From NCBI GenBank assembly GCA_036502345.1, contig DASXYT010000019.1, positions 1 to 19,118 of the forward strand: 19,118 bases of DNA, in the 5' to 3' direction. This document shows, piece after piece, positions 1 to 7,139 of the stretch (its first letter is position 1; each line of letters starts with the position of its first letter). This DNA is from DATEPR01 sp036502345 (GTDB taxonomy: Bacteria > Actinomycetota > Actinomycetes > Mycobacteriales > Pseudonocardiaceae). Under the pieces are notes generated by a model. That model was not told the DNA's origin and did not search any database. It worked only from the letters and a program-made list of their open reading frames with translations. A program made the position numbers and the translations under genes.

Positions 1-757
1 CGGCAGGCGAGGCGACTGCGGCCGACATCATCGCGACCAGCGGCAACAAGCAGGTGTCCGTCGCCGACCTCGACCTGTCCGACCAGGGCTCGGTCGCCGC
101 GTTCGTCGCAGCGTGGACCGGTCCGCTGCACATCCTGGTCACAACGCGGGCGTCATGGCGTCTCCGGAGATGCGCACCCCGGAGGGCTGGGAACTCCAGT
201 TCGCCACCAACCACCTCGGCCACTTCACGCTGACCACCGGCCTGCACGACGCGCTGGCGGCAGCGGGCGGTGCCCGGGTCGCGTCGGTCAGCTCCAGTGC
301 GCACCTGCGCTCGCCGGTCGTCTTCGAGGACATCCACTTCCGCGAGCGCCAGTACGAGCCGTGGGCCGCGTACGGCCAGTCGAAGACCGCCAACGTGCTG
401 TTCGCCGTCGAGGCGACCCGGCGCTGGGCTGCCGACGGCATCACGGTGAACGCGCTGATGCCGGGCGCGATCAGGACCAACCTGCAGCGCCACGTCAGCG
501 AGGAGGACCTGGAGCGGCTGCGCACCCAGGCCGGCGGCGGCGCCGCGCACTGGAAGACGACAGAAGAGGGCGCGGCGACGTCCGTGTTCGTCGTGACGTC
601 TCCGCTGCTGGCCGGGATCGGTGGCCGCTACTTCGAGAACAGCACCGAGGCAGGCCTCAACCAGCCGGGCACGCGGACCGGCGTCGCTGCCTACGCGCTC
701 GACCCGGAGGCCGCGGCACAGCTGTGGCAGGTTTCCCTGGACACCCTGGCCCGGTAG
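1..757 (+). pseudogene. Short-chain dehydrogenase/reductase, 5'-partial, frameshifted
   Basis: An NAD(P)-dependent SDR oxidoreductase of the Rossmann-fold family; its substrate is unknown. The N-terminal nucleotide-binding part lies before the window. From base 3 to about 140 one frame reads a normal SDR segment (ADLDLSDQGSVAAFVAAW, then PLHILV). The family's NNAG motif should follow, but the bases read GTC-ACAACGCGGGC instead of GTC-AACAACGCGGGC. One A is missing near 141-144, and the protein continues in the next frame from there to the TAG at 755-757. That downstream part is intact: NHLGHF, the catalytic Ser stretch SVSSSAH, and the active-site YGQSK (Tyr-x-x-x-Lys). With only one lesion and normal codon use on both sides, this is either a very recent pseudogene or a base-calling error. 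The GTG at 113 opens the second frame but is not a credible natural start, because it would drop the cofactor-binding domain. Confidence 0.85.
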
Positions 758-776
758 CAGCCGAGGGTCGTGGCGG

Positions 777-821
777 GCGGACAGGCGCCGGAAGTATCAT
801 TCGCTCACGGTGCTTGTCCGC
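777..821 (+). promoter_or_regulatory. Inverted repeat / hairpin directly before the htpG ribosome binding site
   Basis: Left arm GCGGACAGGCGCCG (777-790) and right arm CGGTGCTTGTCCGC (808-821) pair over 14 positions. Two of the pairs are G-T, which would be G-U pairs in RNA. The loop is 17 nt (791-807) and contains a -10-like TATCAT (795-800). The right arm ends one base before the GGAGGG ribosome binding site (823-828). It may be a terminator of the upstream SDR gene (no T-tract, as is common in actinobacteria), an operator flanking the htpG promoter, or a structured mRNA leader. The pairing is visible; the role is inference. No convincing HspR-type (HAIR) or CIRCE element is seen, and no good -35 lies 17 nt before TATCAT. 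Confidence 0.5.
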
Positions 822-834
822 TGGAGGGAAATCA

Positions 835-2748
835 GTGACTACCCAGGTCGAAACGCTTGAGTTCCAGGCTGAGGCGCGTCAGCTGTTGCAGTTGATGGTG
901 CACTCGATTTATTCGAACAAGGACACCTTTCTTCGGGAGCTCATCTCGAATGCATCGGACGCCCTGGACAAACTGCGGCTGACAGCGTTCCTGGAGAAGG
1001 ATCTCGACCTGGATTCCGAGGACCTGCACATCGACCTGCTGGTCGACAAGGAGCAGCGCACGCTGACCGTGCGGGACAACGGCATCGGCATGTCGCGGGA
1101 CGACGTGGTCGACCTGATCGGCACGATCGCCAAGTCCGGTACCGCGGAACTGTTGGAGAAGCTGAAGAAGTCGAAGGACGCCGGCGCGTCGACCGATCTG
1201 ATCGGCCAGTTCGGCGTCGGCTTCTACTCCAGTTTCATGGTGGCCGACAAGGTGGAACTGGTGACCAGGGCCGCCGGCGAGACCGAGGGCACGCACTGGG
1301 TCTCCAGCGGCGAGGGCACCTACACGATCGAGACGGCCGCCGACGCGCCGCAGGGCACATCGGTCATCCTGCACCTCAAGCCGGAGGACAAGGAAGACCA
1401 CCTGTTCGACTACACGTCGGAATGGAAGATCCGCGAGATCGTCACCACCTACTCCGACTTCATCGCGTGGCCGATCAAAATGGATGTCGACGTCACCGAC
1501 AAGGACGGCAACTCGACCCGCGAGAACACCACGATCAACTCGATGAAGGCCTTGTGGGCGCGCTCGAAGGACGACGTCGACCCGGACGAGTACCTGAAGT
1601 TCTACCGGCACGTCAGCCACGACTGGGCCGATCCGCTGGACACCATCCACATGAAGGCGGAGGGCACGTTCGAGTACCAGGCGCTGCTGTTCATCCCGTC
1701 GCACGCGCCGCTGGACCTGTACCTGCGGGAGCGCAAGCGCGGCGTGCAGTTGTACGTGAAGCGCGTCTTCATCATGGACGACTGCGAAGCGCTGATGCCG
1801 GAGTACCTGCGCTTCATCAAGGGTGTCGTCGACGCGCAGGACCTGTCGCTGAACGTGTCCCGCGAGATCCTGCAGCAGGACCGCCAGATCCAGATGATCC
1901 GCAAGCGGCTGGTCAGGAAGGTGCTGTCCACCGTCAAGGACATGATGTCGGCGGATGCGGAGAAGTACGGGAAGTTCTGGACCGAGTTCGGCCGCGTGGT
2001 CAAGGAAGGTCTGCTCGGCGACCTGGACAACCGCGACACCATCCTGGAGATCGCGTCGTTCGCGTCGACCCACGATGCCGAGAAGCCCACCACGCTGCGC
2101 GAGTACCTGGAGCGGCTCAAGCCGGGCCAGCAGGACATCTACTACGCCACGGGCGACTCGCGGTCCATGATCGAGAGCTCCCCGCACATGGAAGCGTTCC
2201 GGGACAAGGGTTTCGAGGTCCTGTACCTGACCGACCCGGTGGACGAGATGTGGGTCGAGTCGGTCCCCGAGTTCGAAGGCAAGAAGTTCACGTCGATCGG
2301 CAAGGGTGAGGTCGACCTCGACACCGACGAGGAGAAGCAGGCAGCGGAGGCCGAGCGCGAGCAGCAGCGCCAGGACTTCGCTTCGCTGCTCGGTTGGATG
2401 ACGACGACTTTGGCGGATGACGTCAAGGAGGTGCGCCTGTCCGCGCGCCTGACCACGTCACCGGCCTGCATCGTCGGCGACACGAACGACGCGACCCCGG
2501 CGCTGGAGCGGATGTACAGGGCGATGGGCCAGGAACTGCCGAAGGTGAAGCGGATCCTGGAGCTGAACCCGACCCACCCGTTCGTCAGTGGTCTGCGTCA
2601 GGCTTTCGCCGAGAAGAAGGACGACGCGGAGTTGGCTGACACGTCGAGGATCCTGTACGGAATGGCGCTGCTGGCCGACGGCGGCGAACTCACCGACCCG
2701 TCGTCGTTCATCCGGCTGTTGGCGGATCGGCTGGCGAAGACGCTGTAG
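835..2748 (+). CDS. htpG: Molecular chaperone HtpG (bacterial Hsp90)
   Basis: Cytosolic ATP-dependent Hsp90 chaperone that remodels client proteins, usually together with DnaK. The product is 637 residues, within the usual 620-650. The start is GTG at 835, 6 nt after GGAGGG (823-828); the open frame extends further upstream only as out-of-frame read-through of the SDR gene. The GHKL ATPase domain spans about residues 1-220: catalytic Glu35 and Asn39 in ELISNASDAL, the ATP-binding DNGIGM loop at 81-86, GTIAKSGT at 96-103 (lid) and the glycine-rich GQFGVGFYS at 124-132. The middle domain follows, with VKRVFIMDD, LSLNVSREILQ and the conserved Arg in that segment. The C-terminal dimerisation domain carries LNPTHPFV. 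It appears monocistronic and ends at a strong composite hairpin before the convergent Mop gene. All motifs are intact. Confidence 0.97.
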   Translation: MTTQVETLEFQAEARQLLQLMVHSIYSNKDTFLRELISNASDALDKLRLTAFLEKDLDLDSEDLHIDLLVDKEQRTLTVRDNGIGMSRDDVVDLIGTIAKSGTAELLEKLKKSKDAGASTDLIGQFGVGFYSSFMVADKVELVTRAAGETEGTHWVSSGEGTYTIETAADAPQGTSVILHLKPEDKEDHLFDYTSEWKIREIVTTYSDFIAWPIKMDVDVTDKDGNSTRENTTINSMKALWARSKDDVDPDEYLKFYRHVSHDWADPLDTIHMKAEGTFEYQALLFIPSHAPLDLYLRERKRGVQLYVKRVFIMDDCEALMPEYLRFIKGVVDAQDLSLNVSREILQQDRQIQMIRKRLVRKVLSTVKDMMSADAEKYGKFWTEFGRVVKEGLLGDLDNRDTILEIASFASTHDAEKPTTLREYLERLKPGQQDIYYATGDSRSMIESSPHMEAFRDKGFEVLYLTDPVDEMWVESVPEFEGKKFTSIGKGEVDLDTDEEKQAAEAEREQQRQDFASLLGWMTTTLADDVKEVRLSARLTTSPACIVGDTNDATPALERMYRAMGQELPKVKRILELNPTHPFVSGLRQAFAEKKDDAELADTSRILYGMALLADGGELTDPSSFIRLLADRLAKTL

Positions 2749-2756
2749 GTCGTCTG

Positions 2757-2834
2757 GCGTTTGGGCTTGGAGCGGAGGGGTCTGAGCGGCCCGCACCCGT
2801 GCAGGCTGGGTGCGGGCCAGCCAAGCCCAACACG
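2757..2834. terminator. Nested-stem bidirectional terminator between htpG and the Mop gene
   Basis: The inner stem is a perfect 11-bp repeat, GGCCCGCACCC (2788-2798) and GGGTGCGGGCC (2808-2818), with a 9-nt loop. It sits inside a second perfect 10-bp stem, TTGGGCTTGG (2761-2770) and CCAAGCCCAA (2821-2830), which may extend outward by a few pairs across a one-base bulge. It lies between two convergent stop codons (htpG at 2748, Mop gene at 2855) and is symmetrical, so it probably serves both strands. There is no T-tract. Confidence 0.8.
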
Positions 2835-2854
2835 CGAAACCGCCACCAAAACGG

Positions 2855-3064
2855 TCAGTCGACCCCGAGGATGACCTCGGTCGACTTGATCAGCGCAGTC
2901 ACCGGAGCGCCGACCTTGAGCTCCAGGTCGTCAACGGCCTGCTTGGTGATCGACGCCGTGACCTCCTGGCCACCGTCCAACCGGACCTTGACGATCGTCA
3001 TGACGGCACCGTTGTCGATGCCGGCCACGGTGCCGGTGAGCTGGTTGCGGGCGGACAGACGCAT
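2855..3064 (-). CDS. Mop/TOBE domain protein (molbindin-like)
   Basis: A 69-residue protein that is a single Mop/TOBE domain. Family members bind molybdate or tungstate oxyanions in oligomers and act in cytoplasmic storage or homeostasis. The family pattern is clear throughout: start MRLSARNQL, then G-T-V-A-G-I-D-N-G-A-V, V-R-L-D-G-G, A-S-I-T, L-K-V-G-A-P-V and A-L-I-K-S-T-E-V. The ATG at 3064 is chosen because a GGAG lies 6 nt upstream on the minus strand and the length then equals the family norm; an ATG at 3076 has no good ribosome binding site. No modABC transporter or molybdoenzyme gene is in the window, so it stands alone. Oxyanion binding is inferred from the family; some TOBE domains bind other ligands. 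Confidence 0.88.
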   Translation of the reverse strand: MRLSARNQLTGTVAGIDNGAVMTIVKVRLDGGQEVTASITKQAVDDLELKVGAPVTALIKSTEVILGVD

Positions 3065-3225
3065 GGGAGTCTCCATTCCAAGGCGGGATGTCCGCCAACG
3101 TAGCCACATCGCAGGAGCCGCGTCGGCAGACAGACAGCCACCACCAGCGGCGATGACACGGAACAACCGCACGATCGGTTCCGCCCGCCCGCAGTCGTCC
3201 GCGCCTGCGGCCACGAACGGGCGGT

Positions 3226-3231
3226 TATGAT
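3226..3231 (+). promoter_or_regulatory. Candidate -10 element (TATGAT) for the methyltransferase gene
   Basis: TATGAT matches the sigma-70-type -10 consensus well and sits 11 nt before the ATG at 3242. Transcription would then start about 4 nt before that ATG, giving a near-leaderless mRNA. No clear -35 is seen 17 nt upstream. The divergent region 3065-3225 also holds a short hairpin (AACCG 3165-3169, CGGTT 3176-3180) but no other clear signal. Confidence 0.35.
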
Positions 3232-3241
3232 TCGGGTCACC

Positions 3242-3850
3242 ATGAGCGGGCCACCCAGCACTGACCACGCCGCCACGCGGGCGTTCTTCGGTTCCCGCGC
3301 CGCCTCCTGGGAGGACCGCTTCCCGGACGACGGACCCAGCTACCAACGCGCCGTCGCCGACCTCGCACCACAGCCCGGCGACGCGGTCGCGGACATCGGC
3401 TGCGGCACCGGCCGAGCGCTCCCACCGCTACGTGCACAGGTCGGACACGACGGCACCGTCATCGGCGTCGACCTCACAGAAGAGATGCTCGCCGAGGCGA
3501 CCAGGCGCGGCCGCAACGCCGTCGCCACCCTCCTCCTGGCCGACGCGACCAGCCTGCCGCTGACGACAGGAAAACTCGATGCCGTCTTCGCCGCCGGCCT
3601 CGTGACCCACCTGCCCGATCCGGTCGCCGGTCTGGCCGAGCTGGCCAGGGTGTGTCGGCCGGGTGGTCGGCTCGCCCTCTTCCACCCGCTGGGCCGGGCG
3701 GCGTTGGCCAAGCGGCACGGGCGGGACCTGAGCGAGGACGACCTGCGCTCACCGGACCGCATCCGCACCGTCCTCGCGGCCGCCGGTTGGCGCTGCACCG
3801 ACGTCGATGACGCCACCGACCGCTACCTGGTGCTGGCCGTCCGTACCTGA
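3242..3850 (+). CDS. Class I SAM-dependent methyltransferase
   Basis: A small (202-residue) Methyltransf_11-type enzyme that transfers a methyl group from S-adenosylmethionine to an unknown acceptor. SAM-binding motif I is VADIGCGTG (residues 49-57). The acidic end of strand 2 is Asp77 in VIGVDLTEEML, followed by LADATSLPL and the strand-4/5 region LDAVFAAGLVTHLPDP, then RPGGRLALFHPLG. A start at ATG 3242 is preferred over ATG 3227, because the earlier ATG lies inside a TATGAT -10-like box and would be upstream of the predicted transcript start; neither has a clear ribosome binding site. It is divergent from the Mop gene and precedes a tetR gene with its own operator. Nothing in the context fixes the substrate. 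Confidence 0.87.
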   Translation: MSGPPSTDHAATRAFFGSRAASWEDRFPDDGPSYQRAVADLAPQPGDAVADIGCGTGRALPPLRAQVGHDGTVIGVDLTEEMLAEATRRGRNAVATLLLADATSLPLTTGKLDAVFAAGLVTHLPDPVAGLAELARVCRPGGRLALFHPLGRAALAKRHGRDLSEDDLRSPDRIRTVLAAAGWRCTDVDDATDRYLVLAVRT

Positions 3851-3929
3851 GCGCGGCCACTCCCAGTGCCCTGGGTCACACTTTGCGCCAATCGGAACAT
3901 GCCTGGTCGGACGGCCGTTGGCGAAGAAG

Positions 3930-3952
3930 GAGTACGAAACGGTTTCGTACTC
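3930..3952. promoter_or_regulatory. Perfect 23-bp palindrome, probable TetR operator
   Basis: Arms GAGTACGAAAC (3930-3940) and GTTTCGTACTC (3942-3952) are perfectly complementary around a single central G. The site lies 25 nt before the GTG of the following tetR gene and immediately before its ribosome binding region. Size, symmetry and position match an autoregulatory TetR-family operator. Binding is inferred; no second copy is seen before the MFS gene at 4662. Confidence 0.75.
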
Positions 3953-3977
3953 GGTCGGCCGGAGGGAGGGACCAGCT

Positions 3978-4577
3978 GTGAAGGCAACGGGGGTGACCGG
4001 GACACGTGCCACGCGGCAGGGGCCCGAACGTCGGACGGCGGTCTTCGACTCGGTCTTCGCACTGTTGGCCGAGGTCGGATACGACCGGATGACGATGGAC
4101 GCCGTTGCTGCCCGTGCGCACGTCAGCAAGGCGACCATCTACCGAACCTGGCCGGACAAGCCGGAACTCGTCGCGGAGGCGTTGGCGTACCACTTCCAGG
4201 ACACGCCAGAACCCCCGGACACCGGCTCACTACGCGGTGACCTGCTGGCCCTGATGACCGTCGCCTGCCAACTGGGCAACAGCCTGGACGGCGAGGTCGT
4301 CGCGGGGGTGATGACCGCTGCCGCGCGCAACCCGGTGCTCGCCAGCACGATGCGTGAGTACATGTACGAGAAGAAGCACACCGTCCACGAGGCGGTGATC
4401 GGGCGGGCCGCGGCACGCGGTGAACTCGATCCGGGCACCGATCCGCACCTGCTGCACGAGGTCCTGCATTCCATGGTGCTGGCCAGGCGGCTGGAAATCT
4501 GTCAGATGGACGAACGGTTTGCCCAGCATGTCGTCGATGACGTGCTGATTCCTGTGCTGACTCATCGCACCAAGTAA
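3978..4577 (+). CDS. TetR/AcrR family transcriptional repressor (controls adjacent MFS exporter)
   Basis: A 199-residue one-component repressor. The N-terminal TetR helix-turn-helix spans about residues 21-65, with the recognition segment MDAVAARAHVSKATIYRTW (40-58). The C-terminal ligand-binding domain resembles the TetR_C_11/C_33 types, with the effector unknown. The start is GTG at 3978, 7 nt after a GGAGGGAGGG run (3961-3970); the longer open frame upstream runs through the operator and the end of the methyltransferase gene. A perfect palindrome at 3930-3952 suggests autoregulation. The DHA2 MFS exporter follows 84 nt downstream on the same strand and is probably co-transcribed and induced by its own substrate. 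Confidence 0.92.
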   Translation: MKATGVTGTRATRQGPERRTAVFDSVFALLAEVGYDRMTMDAVAARAHVSKATIYRTWPDKPELVAEALAYHFQDTPEPPDTGSLRGDLLALMTVACQLGNSLDGEVVAGVMTAAARNPVLASTMREYMYEKKHTVHEAVIGRAAARGELDPGTDPHLLHEVLHSMVLARRLEICQMDERFAQHVVDDVLIPVLTHRTK

Positions 4578-4594
4578 ATTTCGCGGGCCGGCAA

Positions 4595-4640
4595 TGACGC
4601 CAATTTGCGCCCTATTCAGTCGCCGGTAATTGAGGCGTCA
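4595..4640 (+). promoter_or_regulatory. Spaced inverted repeat in the MFS exporter leader
   Basis: TGACGCCAATT (4595-4605) pairs with AATTGAGGCGTCA (4628-4640) except for a two-base GA bulge, with 22 nt between the arms. It ends about 10 nt before the GAGGGG ribosome binding site (4650-4655). It could be an attenuator or intercistronic RNA hairpin, or a regulator site. The repeat is visible; the role is not known. Confidence 0.4.
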
Positions 4641-4661
4641 CATTCTTACGAGGGGATTTCC

Positions 4662-6185
4662 ATGTCTGAGAACATCGTCGCCGGCGCGCCGAGACTCTCG
4701 ACGCTGACATCGTTGGCGCCTGACCCAAAGCGTTGGCTCGCGCTGGCGGTGGTCGCCATCGCACAGCTGATGGTCGTGCTGGACGCCACCGTCGTGAACA
4801 TCGCGTTGCCGTCCGCGCAGGCCGCACTGCACATCTCCGACGCCAACCGGCAGTGGATCGTCACCGCCTACACACTCGCTTTCGGTGGCCTGCTGCTACT
4901 TGGTGGTCGTGTCGCTGACTACATCGGACGCAAGCGTGCGTTCCTGATCGGACTGATCGGCTTCGCAGGTGCCTCCGCACTCGGTGGTGCCGCTGCCAAC
5001 GCGGGCATGCTGTTCGCGGCCCGTGGTCTGCAGGGCGCCTTCGGTGCACTGCTCGCGCCCGCCGCACTGTCACTGATCACCGTGACGTTCACCGAGGCCA
5101 AGGAACGTGCCAAGGCATTCGGTGTGTTCGGCGCGATTTCCGGTGGTGGCGCGGCAATCGGTTTGATCTCCGGCGGCCTGCTCACCCAGTACCTGGACTG
5201 GCGCTGGTGCTTGTTCGTGAACATCCCGGTTGCCATCATCGCCTTCGTCGCCGCCCTGCCGATCGTGCGGGAGAGCAAGGCCACGGGGAACACGCGCTAC
5301 GACATCGGTGGAGCGGTGCTGTCCACGCTCGGACTCGTGACACTGGTGTACGGCTTCACCAAGGCGGCCACCGACGGCTGGGGTTCCGGGACGACGCTGG
5401 GTCTGCTCGGTGCGGCTGTCGTGCTGCTGGTGGCGTTCGTCGTGCTCGAATCGCGGACGGCGAATCCGTTGTTGCCGCTGCGGGTGGTGCTGGACCGCAA
5501 CCGTGGCGCGTCCTTCGTGACGTCGATCCTGCTCGGTTCCGGCCTGCTGGGCATGTTCCTGTTCATGACGTACTACCTCCAGCAGACGCTGCACTACTCG
5601 GCGATCAAGACCGGCATCGCCTACCTGCCGTTCTCCGGTGGCATCATCCTGACCGCGGCCGTGACGGCGCAGTTGCTGCCGAGGTTCGGACCGCGGATCC
5701 TGATGACGACCGGTGCGCTGCTGGCCACCGCCGCCATGGTGTGGCTGACCCAGTTGAGCCTGGACTCGTCCTACACCACGGGCATTCTGCCTGCCTTCAT
5801 CGTGATGAGCGTCGGCATGGGCCTGGTGTTCGTGCCGCTGAGCAACACGGCGCTGAACGGCGTGGCCAACCACGACGCCGGTGTGGCCAGTGCGCTGGTG
5901 AACACCACGCAGCAGGTCGGTGGCTCACTGGGCACCGCGCTGCTGAACACGATCTTCACGACCGTGGTGGCGGGCTACCTGGTGGCTCACGGCACGTCCG
6001 GGCTGAACCCGGCCCACGCCGCGATCCACGGTTACAACGTGGCGTTCCTGGTCAGCGCGATCCTGATGGCGGCCAGCGCCGTCGTGGTGTTCGTGTTCGT
6101 CCAGGGCAAGTCGAAGACGGGCTCGACGGGACAGACCGTCGCGACCGGCGAGGTTGTCGACGCGGTGCCTGCCCACATCGGCTGA
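4662..6185 (+). CDS. DHA2-family MFS drug/proton antiporter (EmrB/QacA type)
   Basis: A 507-residue inner-membrane exporter with the size and hydrophobic pattern of 14-helix DHA2 drug:H+ antiporters. The family signature near helix 1 is LDATVVNIALP (Asp41 in it). Motif A is GGRVADYIGRKR at 81-92. A GGAAIGLISGGLL stretch fits the helix-5 antiporter motif C. ATG at 4662 lies 6 nt after GAGGGG; upstream in-frame residues back to 4605 have no start with a ribosome binding site. It follows tetR by 84 nt and ends at a strong hairpin. The substrate cannot be read; such pairs commonly export hydrophobic drugs, dyes or antibiotics. The C-terminal tail after the last helix is short and hydrophilic. Confidence 0.94.
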   Translation: MSENIVAGAPRLSTLTSLAPDPKRWLALAVVAIAQLMVVLDATVVNIALPSAQAALHISDANRQWIVTAYTLAFGGLLLLGGRVADYIGRKRAFLIGLIGFAGASALGGAAANAGMLFAARGLQGAFGALLAPAALSLITVTFTEAKERAKAFGVFGAISGGGAAIGLISGGLLTQYLDWRWCLFVNIPVAIIAFVAALPIVRESKATGNTRYDIGGAVLSTLGLVTLVYGFTKAATDGWGSGTTLGLLGAAVVLLVAFVVLESRTANPLLPLRVVLDRNRGASFVTSILLGSGLLGMFLFMTYYLQQTLHYSAIKTGIAYLPFSGGIILTAAVTAQLLPRFGPRILMTTGALLATAAMVWLTQLSLDSSYTTGILPAFIVMSVGMGLVFVPLSNTALNGVANHDAGVASALVNTTQQVGGSLGTALLNTIFTTVVAGYLVAHGTSGLNPAHAAIHGYNVAFLVSAILMAASAVVVFVFVQGKSKTGSTGQTVATGEVVDAVPAHIG

Positions 6186-6244
6186 CAAGCGACAATGGAA
6201 CGAGTGGCGGCCGTGGTGCACAGCACCGCGGCCGCCACGCTTGT
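6185..6244. terminator. Strong bidirectional hairpin terminator between MFS exporter and hydrolase
   Basis: Arms GTGGCGGCCGTGGTGC (6204-6219) and GCACCGCGGCCGCCAC (6223-6238) pair over 16 positions with a single T-G pair and a 3-nt loop. An outer pair of arms, ACAAGC (6185-6190) and GCTTGT (6239-6244), encloses it. It fills the gap between convergent stop codons (6185 plus strand, 6248 minus strand), so it probably ends both transcripts. Confidence 0.85.
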
Positions 6245-6247
6245 AGT

Positions 6248-7117
6248 TCAGAGGGTCGTGACCAGTTCGTCCAGCATCTGTTCCAGCGCGCCGACGGTGA
6301 TGGACAGGTGTCCCTCGCCCTGCAGCAGATGTGCCTTGACACCGGGGATGTGTTCGGCGAGCCACTTGCCGTGCGCGTAGGGCACCATCAGGTCCTCGCT
6401 GCCCTGCCACAGGAAGCTCGGCACGGTGATCTCGTCCAGCGAGAAGCCCCACGGCTTCACGAACGCGAGATCGTCGTCGATCCACCCGTCCACGCCCAGC
6501 CGCAGGCCCTCGTCGAAGCTGGCCACCATGTCCTCGCCGAACTCGTCGGTGATCACAGCGCGGTCGACGTCGGGCAGGATGGTGGACATCTCCTTGATCA
6601 ACGTGGCCGCGTCACCGCCCCGCATCTCGACGGCCTGCCGCTCGTAGCCCGGCCGGACGGCGTCCTCACCCTGCATCACCAGGCTGAACTCGGTGACGTT
6701 GTCCTCGCCCATCCCGGCCAGGAAGTCCAGGCCCTCCGCGTCGTACGGCGCGACACCCGCGATGACCAGCACGCCTGCCACCCGATCCGGCAGCTTGGCC
6801 GCCGTGGCCAGGGTGTGCGGGCCGCCGCCCGACCAGCCTGCCGTCACGAAGCGGGGTGCGTCGAGATGGTCGGCCAGGAACCTGGCGTCGTCGGCCGCCG
6901 CGACGACCGCACGGCCGGGCAGCCGCGTCGAGTCGCCGTAGCCGGCGCGGGAGAACGTCACGAGGCGTAGGCCGCGGTCGTGCACCGCCCGGCGCATCGC
7001 GCCGAACTGGGTCACCGAACCGGGGGTGCCGTGATGGAAGATCAGCGGGATTCCGTTGTCCGGTCCGGAGATCTCCACGTCGAGCTGTCGTCCGTCAGGC
7101 AAGGTTATGGCCGTCAC
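6248..7117 (-). CDS. Alpha/beta hydrolase
   Basis: A 289-residue alpha/beta-hydrolase-fold enzyme, cytosolic (no signal peptide). The oxyanion-hole region is FHHGTPGS (27-34). The nucleophile elbow is G-W-S-G-G with Ser96. Asp242 lies in GSEDLMVP and His270 in GEGHLS, which completes a Ser-Asp-His triad. It may cleave an ester, a C-C bond or a CoA-derived intermediate; the family is too broad to say. The start is GTG at 7117, 22 nt after the ligase gene's stop, but the ribosome binding site is poor and a small 5-bp hairpin (CCGGC 7118-7122, GCCGG 7130-7134) occupies that gap. This suggests translation coupled to the upstream gene. It is the last gene of the gntR operon and ends at the hairpin at 6185-6244. 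Confidence 0.9.
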   Translation of the reverse strand: MTAITLPDGRQLDVEISGPDNGIPLIFHHGTPGSVTQFGAMRRAVHDRGLRLVTFSRAGYGDSTRLPGRAVVAAADDARFLADHLDAPRFVTAGWSGGGPHTLATAAKLPDRVAGVLVIAGVAPYDAEGLDFLAGMGEDNVTEFSLVMQGEDAVRPGYERQAVEMRGGDAATLIKEMSTILPDVDRAVITDEFGEDMVASFDEGLRLGVDGWIDDDLAFVKPWGFSLDEITVPSFLWQGSEDLMVPYAHGKWLAEHIPGVKAHLLQGEGHLSITVGALEQMLDELVTTL

Positions 7118-7139
7118 CCGGCCGACTATGCCGGAACTA

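Noticed and set aside
790..815. Possible SigH/SigR-type promoter (GGAA ... GTT) for htpG
   Set aside because: GGAA at 790-793 is present, but no GTT follows at the required 18-20 nt.
832..2187. 451-codon minus-strand open frame opposite htpG
   Set aside because: Antisense shadow of a highly conserved gene; no ribosome binding site or domain.
5207..6970. 587-codon plus-strand open frame crossing the MFS gene, its terminator and the hydrolase gene
   Set aside because: It runs through a strong terminator hairpin and overlaps two well-supported genes in other frames or strands.
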